Under the pieces are notes generated by a model. It was not told where the DNA came from. It searched no databases and saw only the letters and a list, made by a program, of their open reading frames with translations. From positions 1 through 64,000 of the forward strand of contig NZ_BBQT01000018.1 in the NCBI RefSeq assembly GCF_001570625.1: a stretch of DNA of 64,000 nt, written 5' to 3'. Position numbers and translations under genes: made by a program. How positions within the stretch are numbered: position 1 is the first letter of the stretch; the number at the start of each line of letters is the position of its first letter. Positions 8,375 through 15,989 of the stretch are shown piece by piece. Source of the stretch: Syntrophomonas wolfei subsp. methylbutyratica. GTDB taxonomy: Bacteria; Bacillota; Syntrophomonadia; Syntrophomonadales; Syntrophomonadaceae.

Positions 8375-8771
8375 CTTTTTCTCCCAGTATCTTGTCCAGA
8401 ATGGCGTTGACAAAGCTGCCGGAGCCTTCATCTCCGTATTTTTTGGCTATTTCAATAGCCTCATCAATAGCCACTACCGCCTGTGAGTCTTCCAGGTAGA
8501 GTATTTCATAGGCAGCCACCCGCATTATATTTCGGTCAACGGAAGACATCCGGTCCAAAGCCCATTCCCGGGAGTAACTGGCAATCATCCGGTCAATTTC
8601 CGCTTGCTTTTCCAAAGTACCATGAATTAGATCCCAGGAAAATCCCTGATTCTTTTCCGCTAATTTGTCATGTAGGACCAGGTAATCAAAGGCTTTTTTG
8701 GCATCCGCCTGCACCTGGTCCACCTGGAAAACCACCTTGAATGCGGTTTCCCGTGCTTTTCTTCTGCTCAA
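8352..8771 (-). CDS. nusB: Transcription antitermination factor NusB
   Basis: 139 residues, all-helical NusB family, with the opening SRRKARETAFKVVFQVDQ and the signature SVDRNIMRVAAYEILYLED followed by AIDEAIEIAKKYGDEGSGSFVNAILD. With NusE it binds boxA RNA in rRNA leaders. The open frame extends 26 codons further into the DUF2273 gene. TTG 8771 is preferred because NusB proteins start at this point and GAGGG lies upstream, though the spacing (about 11) is long. Gene order asp23-amaP-DUF2273-nusB is common in Clostridia. Confidence 0.9.
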   Translation of the reverse strand: MSRRKARETAFKVVFQVDQVQADAKKAFDYLVLHDKLAEKNQGFSWDLIHGTLEKQAEIDRMIASYSREWALDRMSSVDRNIMRVAAYEILYLEDSQAVVAIDEAIEIAKKYGDEGSGSFVNAILDKILGEKDEYFPGD

Positions 8772-8787
8772 ATATTTTCTTCCCTCG

Positions 8788-9012
8788 CTATCGTTGCCGG
8801 TCTTTGAACATTTGGCGCAACCAGTTGTCAAAACTCTGGTTTTCGTCAATCCTCTTGCCGATGAAAAAGCCTAAAATAATACAGAAGATAACGAAGAGGC
8901 TGCGCCAGAATCCATAGCTAATAAAGAGAATGCTGGCGATGAGGCCCAGTAGAATCCCCAGGGCCTTACCCCGGTGTTCCTCTAATATCAATAGTAATAA
9001 TTTTTCCCCCAT
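8788..9012 (-). CDS. DUF2273 small membrane protein
   Basis: 74 residues with two closely spaced hydrophobic helices (GKALGILLGLIASILFISYGF and SLFVIFCIILGFFIGKRID) and a charged C-terminus, the pattern of DUF2273. Such proteins sit beside Asp23/Gls24 and AmaP genes and are thought to belong to a membrane-associated envelope-stress assembly. No biochemical role is established from the sequence. It lies 11 bases after amaP. Confidence 0.8.
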   Translation of the reverse strand: MGEKLLLLILEEHRGKALGILLGLIASILFISYGFWRSLFVIFCIILGFFIGKRIDENQSFDNWLRQMFKDRQR

Positions 9013-9023
9013 TTGCCTGCCCC

Positions 9024-9563
9024 CTAACGATTGACAGCTTTATTGGAAGTGCTGAAATCGTCTACCAATACTTTTACCTGAGAAACTTGCAGCCCGCCTA
9101 TATCCTCCAAGTATTCTTTTACGGTTTGCTGCAGGCTCTTGCTCATCTCCGGCACATTGTAATCAGGATTAATGGCGGTATGCAGGTAAACCACCAGACC
9201 ATCGTTGCCAGTGCTTACGGCCGGTTTTATTTCTTTAACTCCGTCAACTTTTTTAACCGCTTTCATAATTATTACTTTAATCGCTGGAACGGTAATGGAA
9301 ACCTGTCCGGCCAGTGAACTGTCTACAATTATGGAATCGGGTTTGTTCTCGTATTTCAGCCCGGAAACAAGCATCACCAAGGCTATGGCCATAATTACTA
9401 TGGCAATAGTACCAACAATTACCCGGTTCTGGGGAGTGGACAGGGCCTGATTTATAAAAGTGAGGGGTTCGGCACGGCCCATGGCCGCTGCTACCACTAC
9501 CCCGGCCAAAAACAACAATAGAAGATTATATACTAACAAGACCGGACGCCAGGCTTTTTCCAT
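9024..9563 (-). CDS. amaP: AmaP-like alkaline shock response membrane anchor protein
   Basis: 179 residues. Two N-terminal membrane helices (about 8-30 and 50-70) are followed by a short Asp23-like domain with GQVSITVPAIKVIIMKAVKKVDGV and KEIKPAVSTGNDGLVVYLH. AmaP anchors Asp23 at the membrane in Staphylococcus. ATG 9563 has AGAGGTGG six bases upstream and is preferred over the longer frame. It lies between asp23 (upstream, separated by a hairpin) and the DUF2273 gene. Confidence 0.8.
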   Translation of the reverse strand: MEKAWRPVLLVYNLLLLFLAGVVVAAAMGRAEPLTFINQALSTPQNRVIVGTIAIVIMAIALVMLVSGLKYENKPDSIIVDSSLAGQVSITVPAIKVIIMKAVKKVDGVKEIKPAVSTGNDGLVVYLHTAINPDYNVPEMSKSLQQTVKEYLEDIGGLQVSQVKVLVDDFSTSNKAVNR

Positions 9564-9595
9564 TTTCCCACCTCTTTCCAATAAAAAACAATACA

Positions 9596-9625
9596 GTTAA
9601 CCCCCTGTGGGAGCAGGGGGTCAAC
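9596..9625 (-). terminator. Stem-loop between asp23 and amaP, terminator or attenuator
   Basis: Arms GTTAACCCCCTG and CAGGGGGTCAAC (one mismatch) around a 6-base loop. On the minus strand the stem is followed within about seven bases by a T-rich run (TATTGTTTTTTATT). It could reduce transcription of amaP, DUF2273 and nusB relative to asp23. Confidence 0.7.
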
Positions 9626-9632
9626 AACATTA

Positions 9633-10037
9633 CTATTCCACTATAAACTCGGAGTCCGCTTCTTCATCTGTCGGTGATTTCTTAATTGAAACCGACACTA
9701 TGTGCACATTGATACTCGCTACCGAAAGGCCGGTCATAGTCTCTACGGCTAATTTTACCTCTTTTTGCACCTTCTCGGCTACTTCCGGTATGGGGTAACC
9801 AAACTCCACCACAATAAAGATGTCTATTTTGGTCTTATCATCAGCAACTTCAACCTTTATGCCCTTACCATAGTTCTTTCTTCCCAGCTTTTCTACCAGA
9901 TCGGTACCCCAGCCGCCGCTTAGCGATACAACTCCTTCGACATCTGTGGCGGCCAATCCGGCCACGGTTGAAACAACTTCGTCTGCAATTCTGATGGTTC
10001 CGTATTCATTGAATATTTCTGGTTTTTGTCCTTCCAC
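9633..10037 (-). CDS. Asp23/Gls24 family envelope stress protein
   Basis: About 134 residues with the family core GTIRIADEVVSTVAGLAATDVEGVVSL, IKVEVADDKTKIDIFIVVEFGYPIPEVAEKVQ and VASINVHIVSV. The family is abundant, cytoplasmic and membrane-proximal, linked to cell-wall and alkaline stress. It corresponds to yqhY, which sits after accC in Bacillus. GTG 10037 is chosen because GGGGGTGA lies five bases upstream; an in-frame ATG at 10052 has no ribosome site. Confidence 0.85.
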   Translation of the reverse strand: MEGQKPEIFNEYGTIRIADEVVSTVAGLAATDVEGVVSLSGGWGTDLVEKLGRKNYGKGIKVEVADDKTKIDIFIVVEFGYPIPEVAEKVQKEVKLAVETMTGLSVASINVHIVSVSIKKSPTDEEADSEFIVE

Positions 10038-10121
10038 AATATTCACCCCCATAGTATTTTTGCCGTTGTTAATTATTCTACCAAACAATTACCGTAATTA
10101 TCAAATCTATTTAAAAAGTGC

Positions 10122-10176
10122 CTCCACTGCAACACCTCTTTTTATTGCATAAGGGTTGCATAAATATACAAGGCAA
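10122..10176 (-). repeat. Dispersed repeat with GTATATTTATG edge, copy 1
   Basis: On the minus strand this reads GTATATTTATGCAACCC, TTATGCAA, an A-rich stretch, and TTGCAGTGGA. The same order is found on the plus strand at 13995-14045 and 38184-38234. It fills most of the 100-base gap between accC and asp23. Confidence 0.65.
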
Positions 10177-10189
10177 GCGTTGATTTAGA

Positions 10190-11539
10190 TTAGGCTTTAT
10201 CGCTCATTCGTCTTTGTATAAAATTGGTGTAAACTTCACCTTTGCGGAAAAAGGCATTATCCAATACTTCCAGGTGAAAGGGTATGGTAGTATGGATATT
10301 TTCCACTTCAAACTCCCCCAGGGCCCGTTTCATACGCCTGATAGCCTCATCTCTATTCCTGCCCCAGGCAATCAATTTGGCCACCATAGAATCATAAAAA
10401 GGCGGTATGTGGTAGCCGGAATATACGGAAGAGTCTACTCTTATCCCGGGTCCACCCGGAATGATGTATTGCCCCACCTGTCCCGGAGAGGGCTGAAAGT
10501 TGCAAGCCGGGTCTTCGGCATTAATCCGGCATTCCAGAGCCCAACCCTTTATCTCAATATCCTCTTGTTGATAGGAAAGCACTTCACCCGCCGCAATCCG
10601 AAACTGTTCTTTGATGATATCAATTCCTGTAACCATTTCTGTTACCGGGTGTTCGACCTGGATACGGGTATTCATCTCGATAAAATAAAAATTCTTGTTT
10701 TTGTCCACTAAAAATTCTACGGTGCCGGCACTAGAGTAGCCTGCTGCCCGGGCGGCATCAACCGCAACTTTCCCCATCTGCTGGCGCAAGGCCTCATCCA
10801 GCAAAGAGGAAGGAGCCTCTTCCAGAAGTTTCTGGTTGCGCCTTTGCAGGGAACAATCCCTTTCTCCCAGGTGAATTAGATTACCCAACTGATCTCCCAG
10901 GATTTGAAACTCAATATGACGAGGCTCTTCGATATATTTCTCCAGATATATTTCATCATTGCCAAAGGCAGCCCCTGCTTCCATACGGGCCATTTCCAGG
11001 GCGTTTTTCAAGGAGCTTTCGTTATGAGCCAGGCGCATACCCTTGCCGCCGCCTCCTGCCGAAGCCTTGATCATAACCGGATAGCCAATGTCCCTGGCCA
11101 CATCCAGGGCTTCTTTATATGATTGCACCGCCCCATCACTTCCAGGCACAACGGGAACTCCCACATTTTTTACCAGTTCCCGGGCCCGCACCTTATCTCC
11201 CATAAGTTCAATAACTTCTGGTGGGGGGCCAATGAACTGGATATTATAGCTGGAACATAAACTGGCAAAATGGGAATTCTCCGCCAGAAAGCCATAGCCG
11301 GGATGAATAGCCTCAGCCTCGCTATTCTGGGCGGCAGCAATGATATTGGATATATTAAGATAGCTTTGCCGGGCCGGGGCTCCACCGATACAGATAGCCT
11401 CATCCGCCTGTTTAACATGCAGGCTGTCTTTATCCGCTACTGAATATACGGCGACGGTTTCTATGCCCAGTTCTTTACACGCTCTTATAATCCGCAGGGC
11501 AATTTCTCCACGATTGGCTATTAGAACTCGTGAAAACAA
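10190..11539 (-). CDS. accC: Biotin carboxylase subunit (AccC / PycA type)
   Basis: 449 residues, the normal AccC length. It carboxylates biotin on its carrier using ATP and bicarbonate. Motifs seen are FSRVLIANRGEIALRIIRAC at the N-terminus, MIKASAGGGGKGMR (ATP-grasp glycine loop), GERDCSLQRRNQKLLEEAPS, FIEMNTRIQVEHPVTE, and the domain through INAEDP. TTG 11539 is chosen because GGGGTGA is just upstream and it avoids overlap with the preceding gene. It lies 10 bases after the carboxyltransferase-AccB fusion, so it may serve pyruvate carboxylase, acetyl-CoA carboxylase, or both. Confidence 0.93.
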   Translation of the reverse strand: MFSRVLIANRGEIALRIIRACKELGIETVAVYSVADKDSLHVKQADEAICIGGAPARQSYLNISNIIAAAQNSEAEAIHPGYGFLAENSHFASLCSSYNIQFIGPPPEVIELMGDKVRARELVKNVGVPVVPGSDGAVQSYKEALDVARDIGYPVMIKASAGGGGKGMRLAHNESSLKNALEMARMEAGAAFGNDEIYLEKYIEEPRHIEFQILGDQLGNLIHLGERDCSLQRRNQKLLEEAPSSLLDEALRQQMGKVAVDAARAAGYSSAGTVEFLVDKNKNFYFIEMNTRIQVEHPVTEMVTGIDIIKEQFRIAAGEVLSYQQEDIEIKGWALECRINAEDPACNFQPSPGQVGQYIIPGGPGIRVDSSVYSGYHIPPFYDSMVAKLIAWGRNRDEAIRRMKRALGEFEVENIHTTIPFHLEVLDNAFFRKGEVYTNFIQRRMSDKA

Positions 11540-11549
11540 GCTATCACCC

Positions 11550-13460
11550 CTAGTCTTTCTCAATTAAGAACAGGACTTGACCATATTCAACCGCTTCCGC
11601 GTTATCCACCATGATTTCAATAATAGTACCGGCAAATTCGGTTTTTATCTCATTCATCAACTTCATGGCCTCCAGGATGCACAGGGTCTGACCCGGGCCA
11701 ACATGTTCTCCCGGCTGCACATAGGGAGGGGAATCTGGGGAAGGTGCGGCATAGAAGGTTCCCACCATGGGAGCTAAAACTTCCGTAATATTATCCCGCT
11801 CAAGCCCGACTCTTTCACTGGAGAGGGCCGGGGGCAAATTTACCGGCGCAGCAGCTGCCGCTTTGTCAACTGCCGGTCCATTTCCTTTGCGTAAACTTAA
11901 TCTATAATTGTCATTTTGCACTTCCAGTTCACTGATACTGCTCTGATCCATCAAGAGCATCAATTCTCTGATTTCATCGAGTTTCATTTCATCATCTCCC
12001 CCATGAGTTGCTATCTTCTTAACTCGCGAAACTACCGGTGGTATTGCCACCGGGGTTTCCTCATCAAGCAGTTCTTCCCCCAGCGTATCAATGGAAGAAA
12101 TCTGGGGAATGTCTTCGGCCCCCCTGTTTTTTCTATATTCGAAAAATTTCAAGGCAACTTGGGGGAACAAAGCGTAAGTCAATATGTCCTCCTCACTCTC
12201 CGCCAGTTCACCCAGCTCCTGGCGGGATCTCTCCCAGGCTGGTTCCAACAAATCAGCAGGCCGGACGGTAATGACCTCTTCATCGCCGATTATCTTTTTC
12301 CGGATCTCATCTTTAATTGCTACCGCCGGTTTGCCGTAATATCCCCGGACATAGTCCTTTACCTCACCGGGGCAGAGCTTATATCTTTCTCCCATTAATA
12401 TATTCAGCACCGCTTGAATACCAATTATCTGGCTGGTAGGCGTAACCAGCGGGGGATAGCCCAAATCCGCCCTCACCTTGGGTATTTCCGCCAGCACCTC
12501 GTCAATACGGTGGGAAGCCTTCTGTTCTTCCAATTGCGAGTAAAGGTTGGTAATCATGCCCCCGGGCACCTGGTGTTCAAAAACCTTCATATCGGCAATG
12601 CGCGTTACTCCCCGCTCAAAGCCCTTGTGTTTGCGTATCTGCTCAAAATGAGTCGCTATATTAAACAAATCATGAAGATCCAAACCAGTATCCCAGGGAG
12701 TATCCTGCAGAGCCCTAACAATAGTTTCCACCGGCGGCTGGGAGGAACCGAAGGCCATGGGAACACTGGCGGTATCAATGATATCAACTCCGGCTTCCGC
12801 TGCTTTTAAAAGAGCCGCAATAGCCAGCCCGCCTATATAGTGAGTATGCAATTGCAGAGGCAGCTGCACATTCTCCTTCAGGGCCTTAACCAGCTCAAAG
12901 GAGGCATAAGGCGATAATAAACCGGCCATATCCTTTATACAAATGGAATCCGCTCCCATATCCTTTAGCCGCAGGGCAGTCTCTACAAAATGCTGCATGG
13001 TATGAACCGGGCTTACCGTATAGACCACACAGGCCTGCACATGTTTGCCGCTTTTTTTGGCGGCCCTCATGCAGGTTTCCAGATTCCGGATATCGTTTAA
13101 AGCATCAAATACGCGGAATATGTCAATACCATTCTCCGCCGCCTTTTCCACAAACTTCTCGACAATGTCATCCGGGTAATGGGTATAACCTACAATTGAT
13201 TGACCTCTGAGCAGCATTTGCAACTTGGTCTTTTTTATTCCGCGGCGGATTTTACGCAACCTTTCCCAGGGGTCTTCGTTAAGGTAGCGAATACATACAT
13301 CAAAGGTAGCGCCTCCCCATACCTCCAGGGAATGATAACCCACCTCGTCAATGTTTTCCAGGATGGGAAGCATATCTTCTGTAGTCATACGGGTAGCCCA
13401 CAAACTTTGATGCCCATCTCGCAAGCTGGTATCTGTTATCTTGATTTTGCCCAATTCCAT
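11550..13460 (-). CDS. Fusion: OadA/PycB-type carboxyltransferase + AccB-type biotin carrier
   Basis: 636 residues. Residues 1 to about 470 are an OadA/PycB carboxyltransferase (KIKITDTSLRDGHQSLWATRM, VGYTHYPDDIVEKFV, DSICIKDMAGLLSPY, LPLQLHTHYIGG), which transfers carboxyl groups between biotin and pyruvate/oxaloacetate. Residues 492-636 look like a whole AccB, from MKLDEIRELMLLMDQSS to the biotinyl domain with EAMKLMNE (biotinylated Lys about residue 600). AccB is what B. subtilis has at this locus before accC. An internal ATG at 11987 with GGGGGAG upstream could give a free 145-residue AccB. The ATG at 13460 abuts GGAGGT, so TTG at 13454, seven bases from the ribosome site, may be the true start. 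Confidence 0.88.
   Translation of the reverse strand: MELGKIKITDTSLRDGHQSLWATRMTTEDMLPILENIDEVGYHSLEVWGGATFDVCIRYLNEDPWERLRKIRRGIKKTKLQMLLRGQSIVGYTHYPDDIVEKFVEKAAENGIDIFRVFDALNDIRNLETCMRAAKKSGKHVQACVVYTVSPVHTMQHFVETALRLKDMGADSICIKDMAGLLSPYASFELVKALKENVQLPLQLHTHYIGGLAIAALLKAAEAGVDIIDTASVPMAFGSSQPPVETIVRALQDTPWDTGLDLHDLFNIATHFEQIRKHKGFERGVTRIADMKVFEHQVPGGMITNLYSQLEEQKASHRIDEVLAEIPKVRADLGYPPLVTPTSQIIGIQAVLNILMGERYKLCPGEVKDYVRGYYGKPAVAIKDEIRKKIIGDEEVITVRPADLLEPAWERSRQELGELAESEEDILTYALFPQVALKFFEYRKNRGAEDIPQISSIDTLGEELLDEETPVAIPPVVSRVKKIATHGGDDEMKLDEIRELMLLMDQSSISELEVQNDNYRLSLRKGNGPAVDKAAAAAPVNLPPALSSERVGLERDNITEVLAPMVGTFYAAPSPDSPPYVQPGEHVGPGQTLCILEAMKLMNEIKTEFAGTIIEIMVDNAEAVEYGQVLFLIEKD
11985..11999 (-). 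promoter_or_regulatory. Internal ribosome binding site and ATG for a free AccB
   Basis: On the minus strand GGGGGAG precedes an in-frame ATG at 11987 by about eight bases, inside the carboxyltransferase-AccB frame. Translation from here would give exactly the AccB-like domain, 145 residues. Whether it is used cannot be told from sequence. Confidence 0.4.
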
Positions 13461-13504
13461 ACCTCCCTATAAGAACCGCCGGCCAATATCCGTTGTGAAT
13501 ATAA

Positions 13505-13630
13505 TGAGGTGAAATATGTCCCCGCTTCTTTAATAGTGAGCGAAGCGAACATCAGTAGTGCCCGCAGGGTGCTTCTTAAATCAGTCGGGGTCCTATTAAC
13601 CAAATAGGCGGCGGGCTCTAATCCCCCGCC
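13505..13630. repeat. Dispersed structured repeat, family A, copy 1
   Basis: Lies upstream of the carboxyltransferase gene in the gap of about 760 bases before spoIIIAH. Positions 13505-13578 match 36192-36266 in reverse orientation with only two single-base indels. A looser match continues to about 13627 through a G/C-rich stem (GGCGGCGGG with CCCCCGCC). It contains one unit of the TAATAGTGA type with stem-loops GC-GAA-GC and CCC-GCA-GGG. Confidence 0.75.
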
Positions 13631-13727
13631 TCGTTGCAGCACTGTGTTGAAACCGCTCCGTAGTTTCTTCCGAGCTTAAAGAGACTAAATTGCGGTAGTT
13701 CCTATTCTATTATGCTTGTATATTTAT

Positions 13728-14045
13728 GATTCCGCTGCAAAAAGTAATAATTATGCATTTGCTTGCATAAATATTCCGCTCCAGCGTCCTTAATAGCGAC
13801 CGAAGGGAGCATCAGTTGTGCCCGACAGGGCGCTACGCATGGGCAACACCTACGGCTTGTCTCGCGGCTCAAGGGGTACCGCGCTAATCTCCCGTCCATG
13901 GGAGGTAGCGCTCTCGCGACCTCCTGTCGCTCGCCCCCTTTCGCCTGTTCGCCTTCGCCGGGTGTTGCATCCATGCTTCGCCAACGCTCGCTTTGTATAT
14001 TTATGCAACCCTTATGCAACAAAAAGGGGTTTTTGCAGTAGAACC
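13728..14045. repeat. Large dispersed repeat, copy 2, followed by GTATATTTATG repeat
   Basis: Positions 13728-14025 match 6971-7372 but lack the two inserted units of that copy. At its right end it runs into the repeat also seen at 10122-10176 and 38184-38234 (13995-14045). The right end contains an 8-bp stem TGCAAAAA / TTTTTGCA around AGGGG-like loop bases. The rest of the gap 13631-13727 shows nothing recognisable. Confidence 0.8.
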
Positions 14046-14120
14046 ATTTATGCAACCCTTATGTAAAATTTTCGAAGTAGCATTGTGTTCATAATAAAAA
14101 AAGCTTTAGATAAAATTATA

Positions 14121-14139
14121 CTCAGGCCACCGGCCTGAG
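14121..14139 (-). terminator. Terminator of the spoIIIA operon
   Basis: Perfect 8-bp stem CTCAGGCC / GGCCTGAG with loop ACC, about 80 bases after the spoIIIAH stop. It is followed on the minus strand by TATAATTTTATC. The T run is interrupted, so efficiency is uncertain. Confidence 0.65.
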
Positions 14140-14219
14140 CATAGTTGTGCTACTCCGACATTAATAATTATAAAAATAAAGCCCGATTATTTCAATCTTT
14201 TTGGGGAATGTATACAAGT

Positions 14220-14798
14220 TTACTCTTTTCCCGCTTCTTTCAGCCAAACTTTATCCTTGGGAAAATCCGCAAAACTGAATAGTAATTCCCTCATCTCTTC
14301 CTTCCGCTCCGGACTCAGTGCACCGGCAGGGACAATTACCGTGGCAGTGCCGGCCTGTACCAGGGCCACGCATTCTTCAATCCCTTCCGACTTTACCAGG
14401 CTCTCCAAACTCATCTCCTTTTCCATCTCTTCCGATATCTTCACCATCCGCAACGAAGCCATTTCCCGCGCCTTATCATCGCTATCCTTATTCTCCATGA
14501 TTGCTTTTAAAATGTCCAGTTGTTTTCCGCGAATACGCTCTCTATCCAAACGGTAAGTGGAAAAAAAATCATTTGTGGCTGTTTCCTTTTTATTTACCTG
14601 GCTTAAATCAGCTGTCTTCGAAAATTCCTCCAGGATTTTATTCTCCTCGCTGAGCGGAAGTATTGCGGTCCTTTCTTCTTTTCCGCTTATAACCCACATT
14701 AAACCAAGCAACAGCAAAATAAAAATCACTATGATTAAGCAAATCTCCTTCCATCTTATTCTCACTAAGAGGGGGCGGATATTTGGTTCTTTTTTCAT
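14220..14798 (-). CDS. spoIIIAH: Stage III sporulation protein AH (SpoIIIAH)
   Basis: 192 residues. A short cytoplasmic N-terminus and one membrane helix (about 19-37, EICLIIVIFILLLLGLMWV) precede an extracytoplasmic EscJ/PrgK-like domain ending VQAGTATVIVPAGALSPERKEEM. In B. subtilis it sits in the outer forespore membrane and binds SpoIIQ to form a channel between mother cell and forespore. It is the last gene of the operon, four bases after spoIIIAG and followed by a terminator. Confidence 0.93.
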   Translation of the reverse strand: MKKEPNIRPLLVRIRWKEICLIIVIFILLLLGLMWVISGKEERTAILPLSEENKILEEFSKTADLSQVNKKETATNDFFSTYRLDRERIRGKQLDILKAIMENKDSDDKAREMASLRMVKISEEMEKEMSLESLVKSEGIEECVALVQAGTATVIVPAGALSPERKEEMRELLFSFADFPKDKVWLKEAGKE

Positions 14799-14802
14799 CT
14801 GG

Positions 14803-15384
14803 CTATTCGCCTCCTTTCCTGGGCATCACTCTCACCCGGTGTGGTGATATATTAAGCAGGGTAGCCGTAGCATCAGTCAAGCGTTCCTTTACCTCCGCCC
14901 GGCCTCCTCCATCGGCCACCACCAGTACCCCCAGAACCTCCGGGAAGCGTTCTTCCACCAGTACCGGCGCTCCTGATGATACCGCCAGATCCTCCACCCT
15001 GCTTTCTTCGCTGCTGTTCTTTTTAATGCCCCGGGCCTGGCTTTCCTCGGTCTCTCTTTTTTCATCCCGCCGGTTGCTGGCAAAGGTTTTATGACCATCG
15101 GAACTCAAGCTCAGGCTGACCTCCACCTTTCCCGCGCCATTGATTTCTGATAAAATTGCTTCCAGCTCGCCGGCCATTTGTAACTTGACGCTCCTGGCCT
15201 CTTCTCGTTGATGTTCTCCGCTGGCCGGTGCCGGCGGATTTTTCTCCACCTTGCTCACCGGCCAAATCAAAGCCAGTAAACCAAAACAGATTAGAATAAG
15301 CAGTATGTACCTGTTTTTCTTTCCCGATAACCAGGAATTCCGGCCCGGGCCATCTTGACTTTTCCTTAGCCACTCATCCAGCAT
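14803..15384 (-). CDS. spoIIIAG: Stage III sporulation protein AG (SpoIIIAG)
   Basis: 193 residues: one membrane helix (about 26-44, RYILLILICFGLLALIWPV), then a ring-building domain with ELEAILSEINGAGKVEVSLSL, a variable charged insert, and FPEVLGVLVVADGGGRAEVKERLTDATATLLNISPHRVRVM. SpoIIIAG forms a large ring in the intermembrane space of the feeding-tube channel. It is spaced three bases from spoIIIAF. Confidence 0.93.
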   Translation of the reverse strand: MLDEWLRKSQDGPGRNSWLSGKKNRYILLILICFGLLALIWPVSKVEKNPPAPASGEHQREEARSVKLQMAGELEAILSEINGAGKVEVSLSLSSDGHKTFASNRRDEKRETEESQARGIKKNSSEESRVEDLAVSSGAPVLVEERFPEVLGVLVVADGGGRAEVKERLTDATATLLNISPHRVRVMPRKGGE

Positions 15385-15387
15385 AGA

Positions 15388-15972
15388 TTAACCCCCTTCA
15401 AATTCAACTTTAATCTGTGAAGTACTGAGACCATAAAAATTACCGATAATACTAATGACCTTATCTTCAATCACTTTCATTTCTTCCCGGCTCAGCTTGC
15501 TATCCTCCCCGGAAAAAACCTCAATCCCGTCTTTAGCTTTTTTAACTTCAGGTCTTCCCGACTGGAGCAGAATATTTACTGTCTGCACTTTGCCATCCTG
15601 GCCAATCTCAATCTCTGACTTAACCTCTTCCACTCCCTGAACCAGCACAGCTACAGCATCTATCTGTCCCTGTAGTTTCTCCCGGGCTATTTCATTATGT
15701 TGCTCTATAATCTCCTGCTGAATTTGTTGGCCGTTATCTATGATTTCTTCACTTTTGCTCTCTTCCGGTTGGTAGTCCCAGAGATTTACTTTTAATTCCC
15801 GCTCACTAAAAAGCAAGGATAGAACGGGATTTAAAACGGCAATTATGATGAACATGCCCACAGCAAATCTAACAAAAGGTCTTATTCCTCCTTCGGGAAG
15901 GAGCAATTCCAAAAAACTGGTGAGAATGATAATTACCAGGACATTCCTAACTATTTCATGTAAAAGCTGCAT
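15388..15972 (-). CDS. spoIIIAF: Stage III sporulation protein AF (SpoIIIAF)
   Basis: 194 residues. Two N-terminal membrane helices (VLVIIILTSFLELLLPEGGIRPFVRFAVGMFIIIAVLNPVLSLLF) are followed by a soluble domain that ends ISIIGNFYGLSTSQIKVEFEGG, a ring-building-like fold. It is one of the mother-cell membrane components of the SpoIIIA-SpoIIQ complex and lies between AE and AG in the standard order. Confidence 0.92.
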   Translation of the reverse strand: MQLLHEIVRNVLVIIILTSFLELLLPEGGIRPFVRFAVGMFIIIAVLNPVLSLLFSERELKVNLWDYQPEESKSEEIIDNGQQIQQEIIEQHNEIAREKLQGQIDAVAVLVQGVEEVKSEIEIGQDGKVQTVNILLQSGRPEVKKAKDGIEVFSGEDSKLSREEMKVIEDKVISIIGNFYGLSTSQIKVEFEGG

Positions 15973-15989
15973 ATCAGTCCTCCCCCGCT

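Noticed and set aside
10190-13460. Sodium-pumping oxaloacetate decarboxylase
   Set aside because: OadA-like domain is present, but no membrane oadB or oadG gene lies nearby and accC is adjacent.
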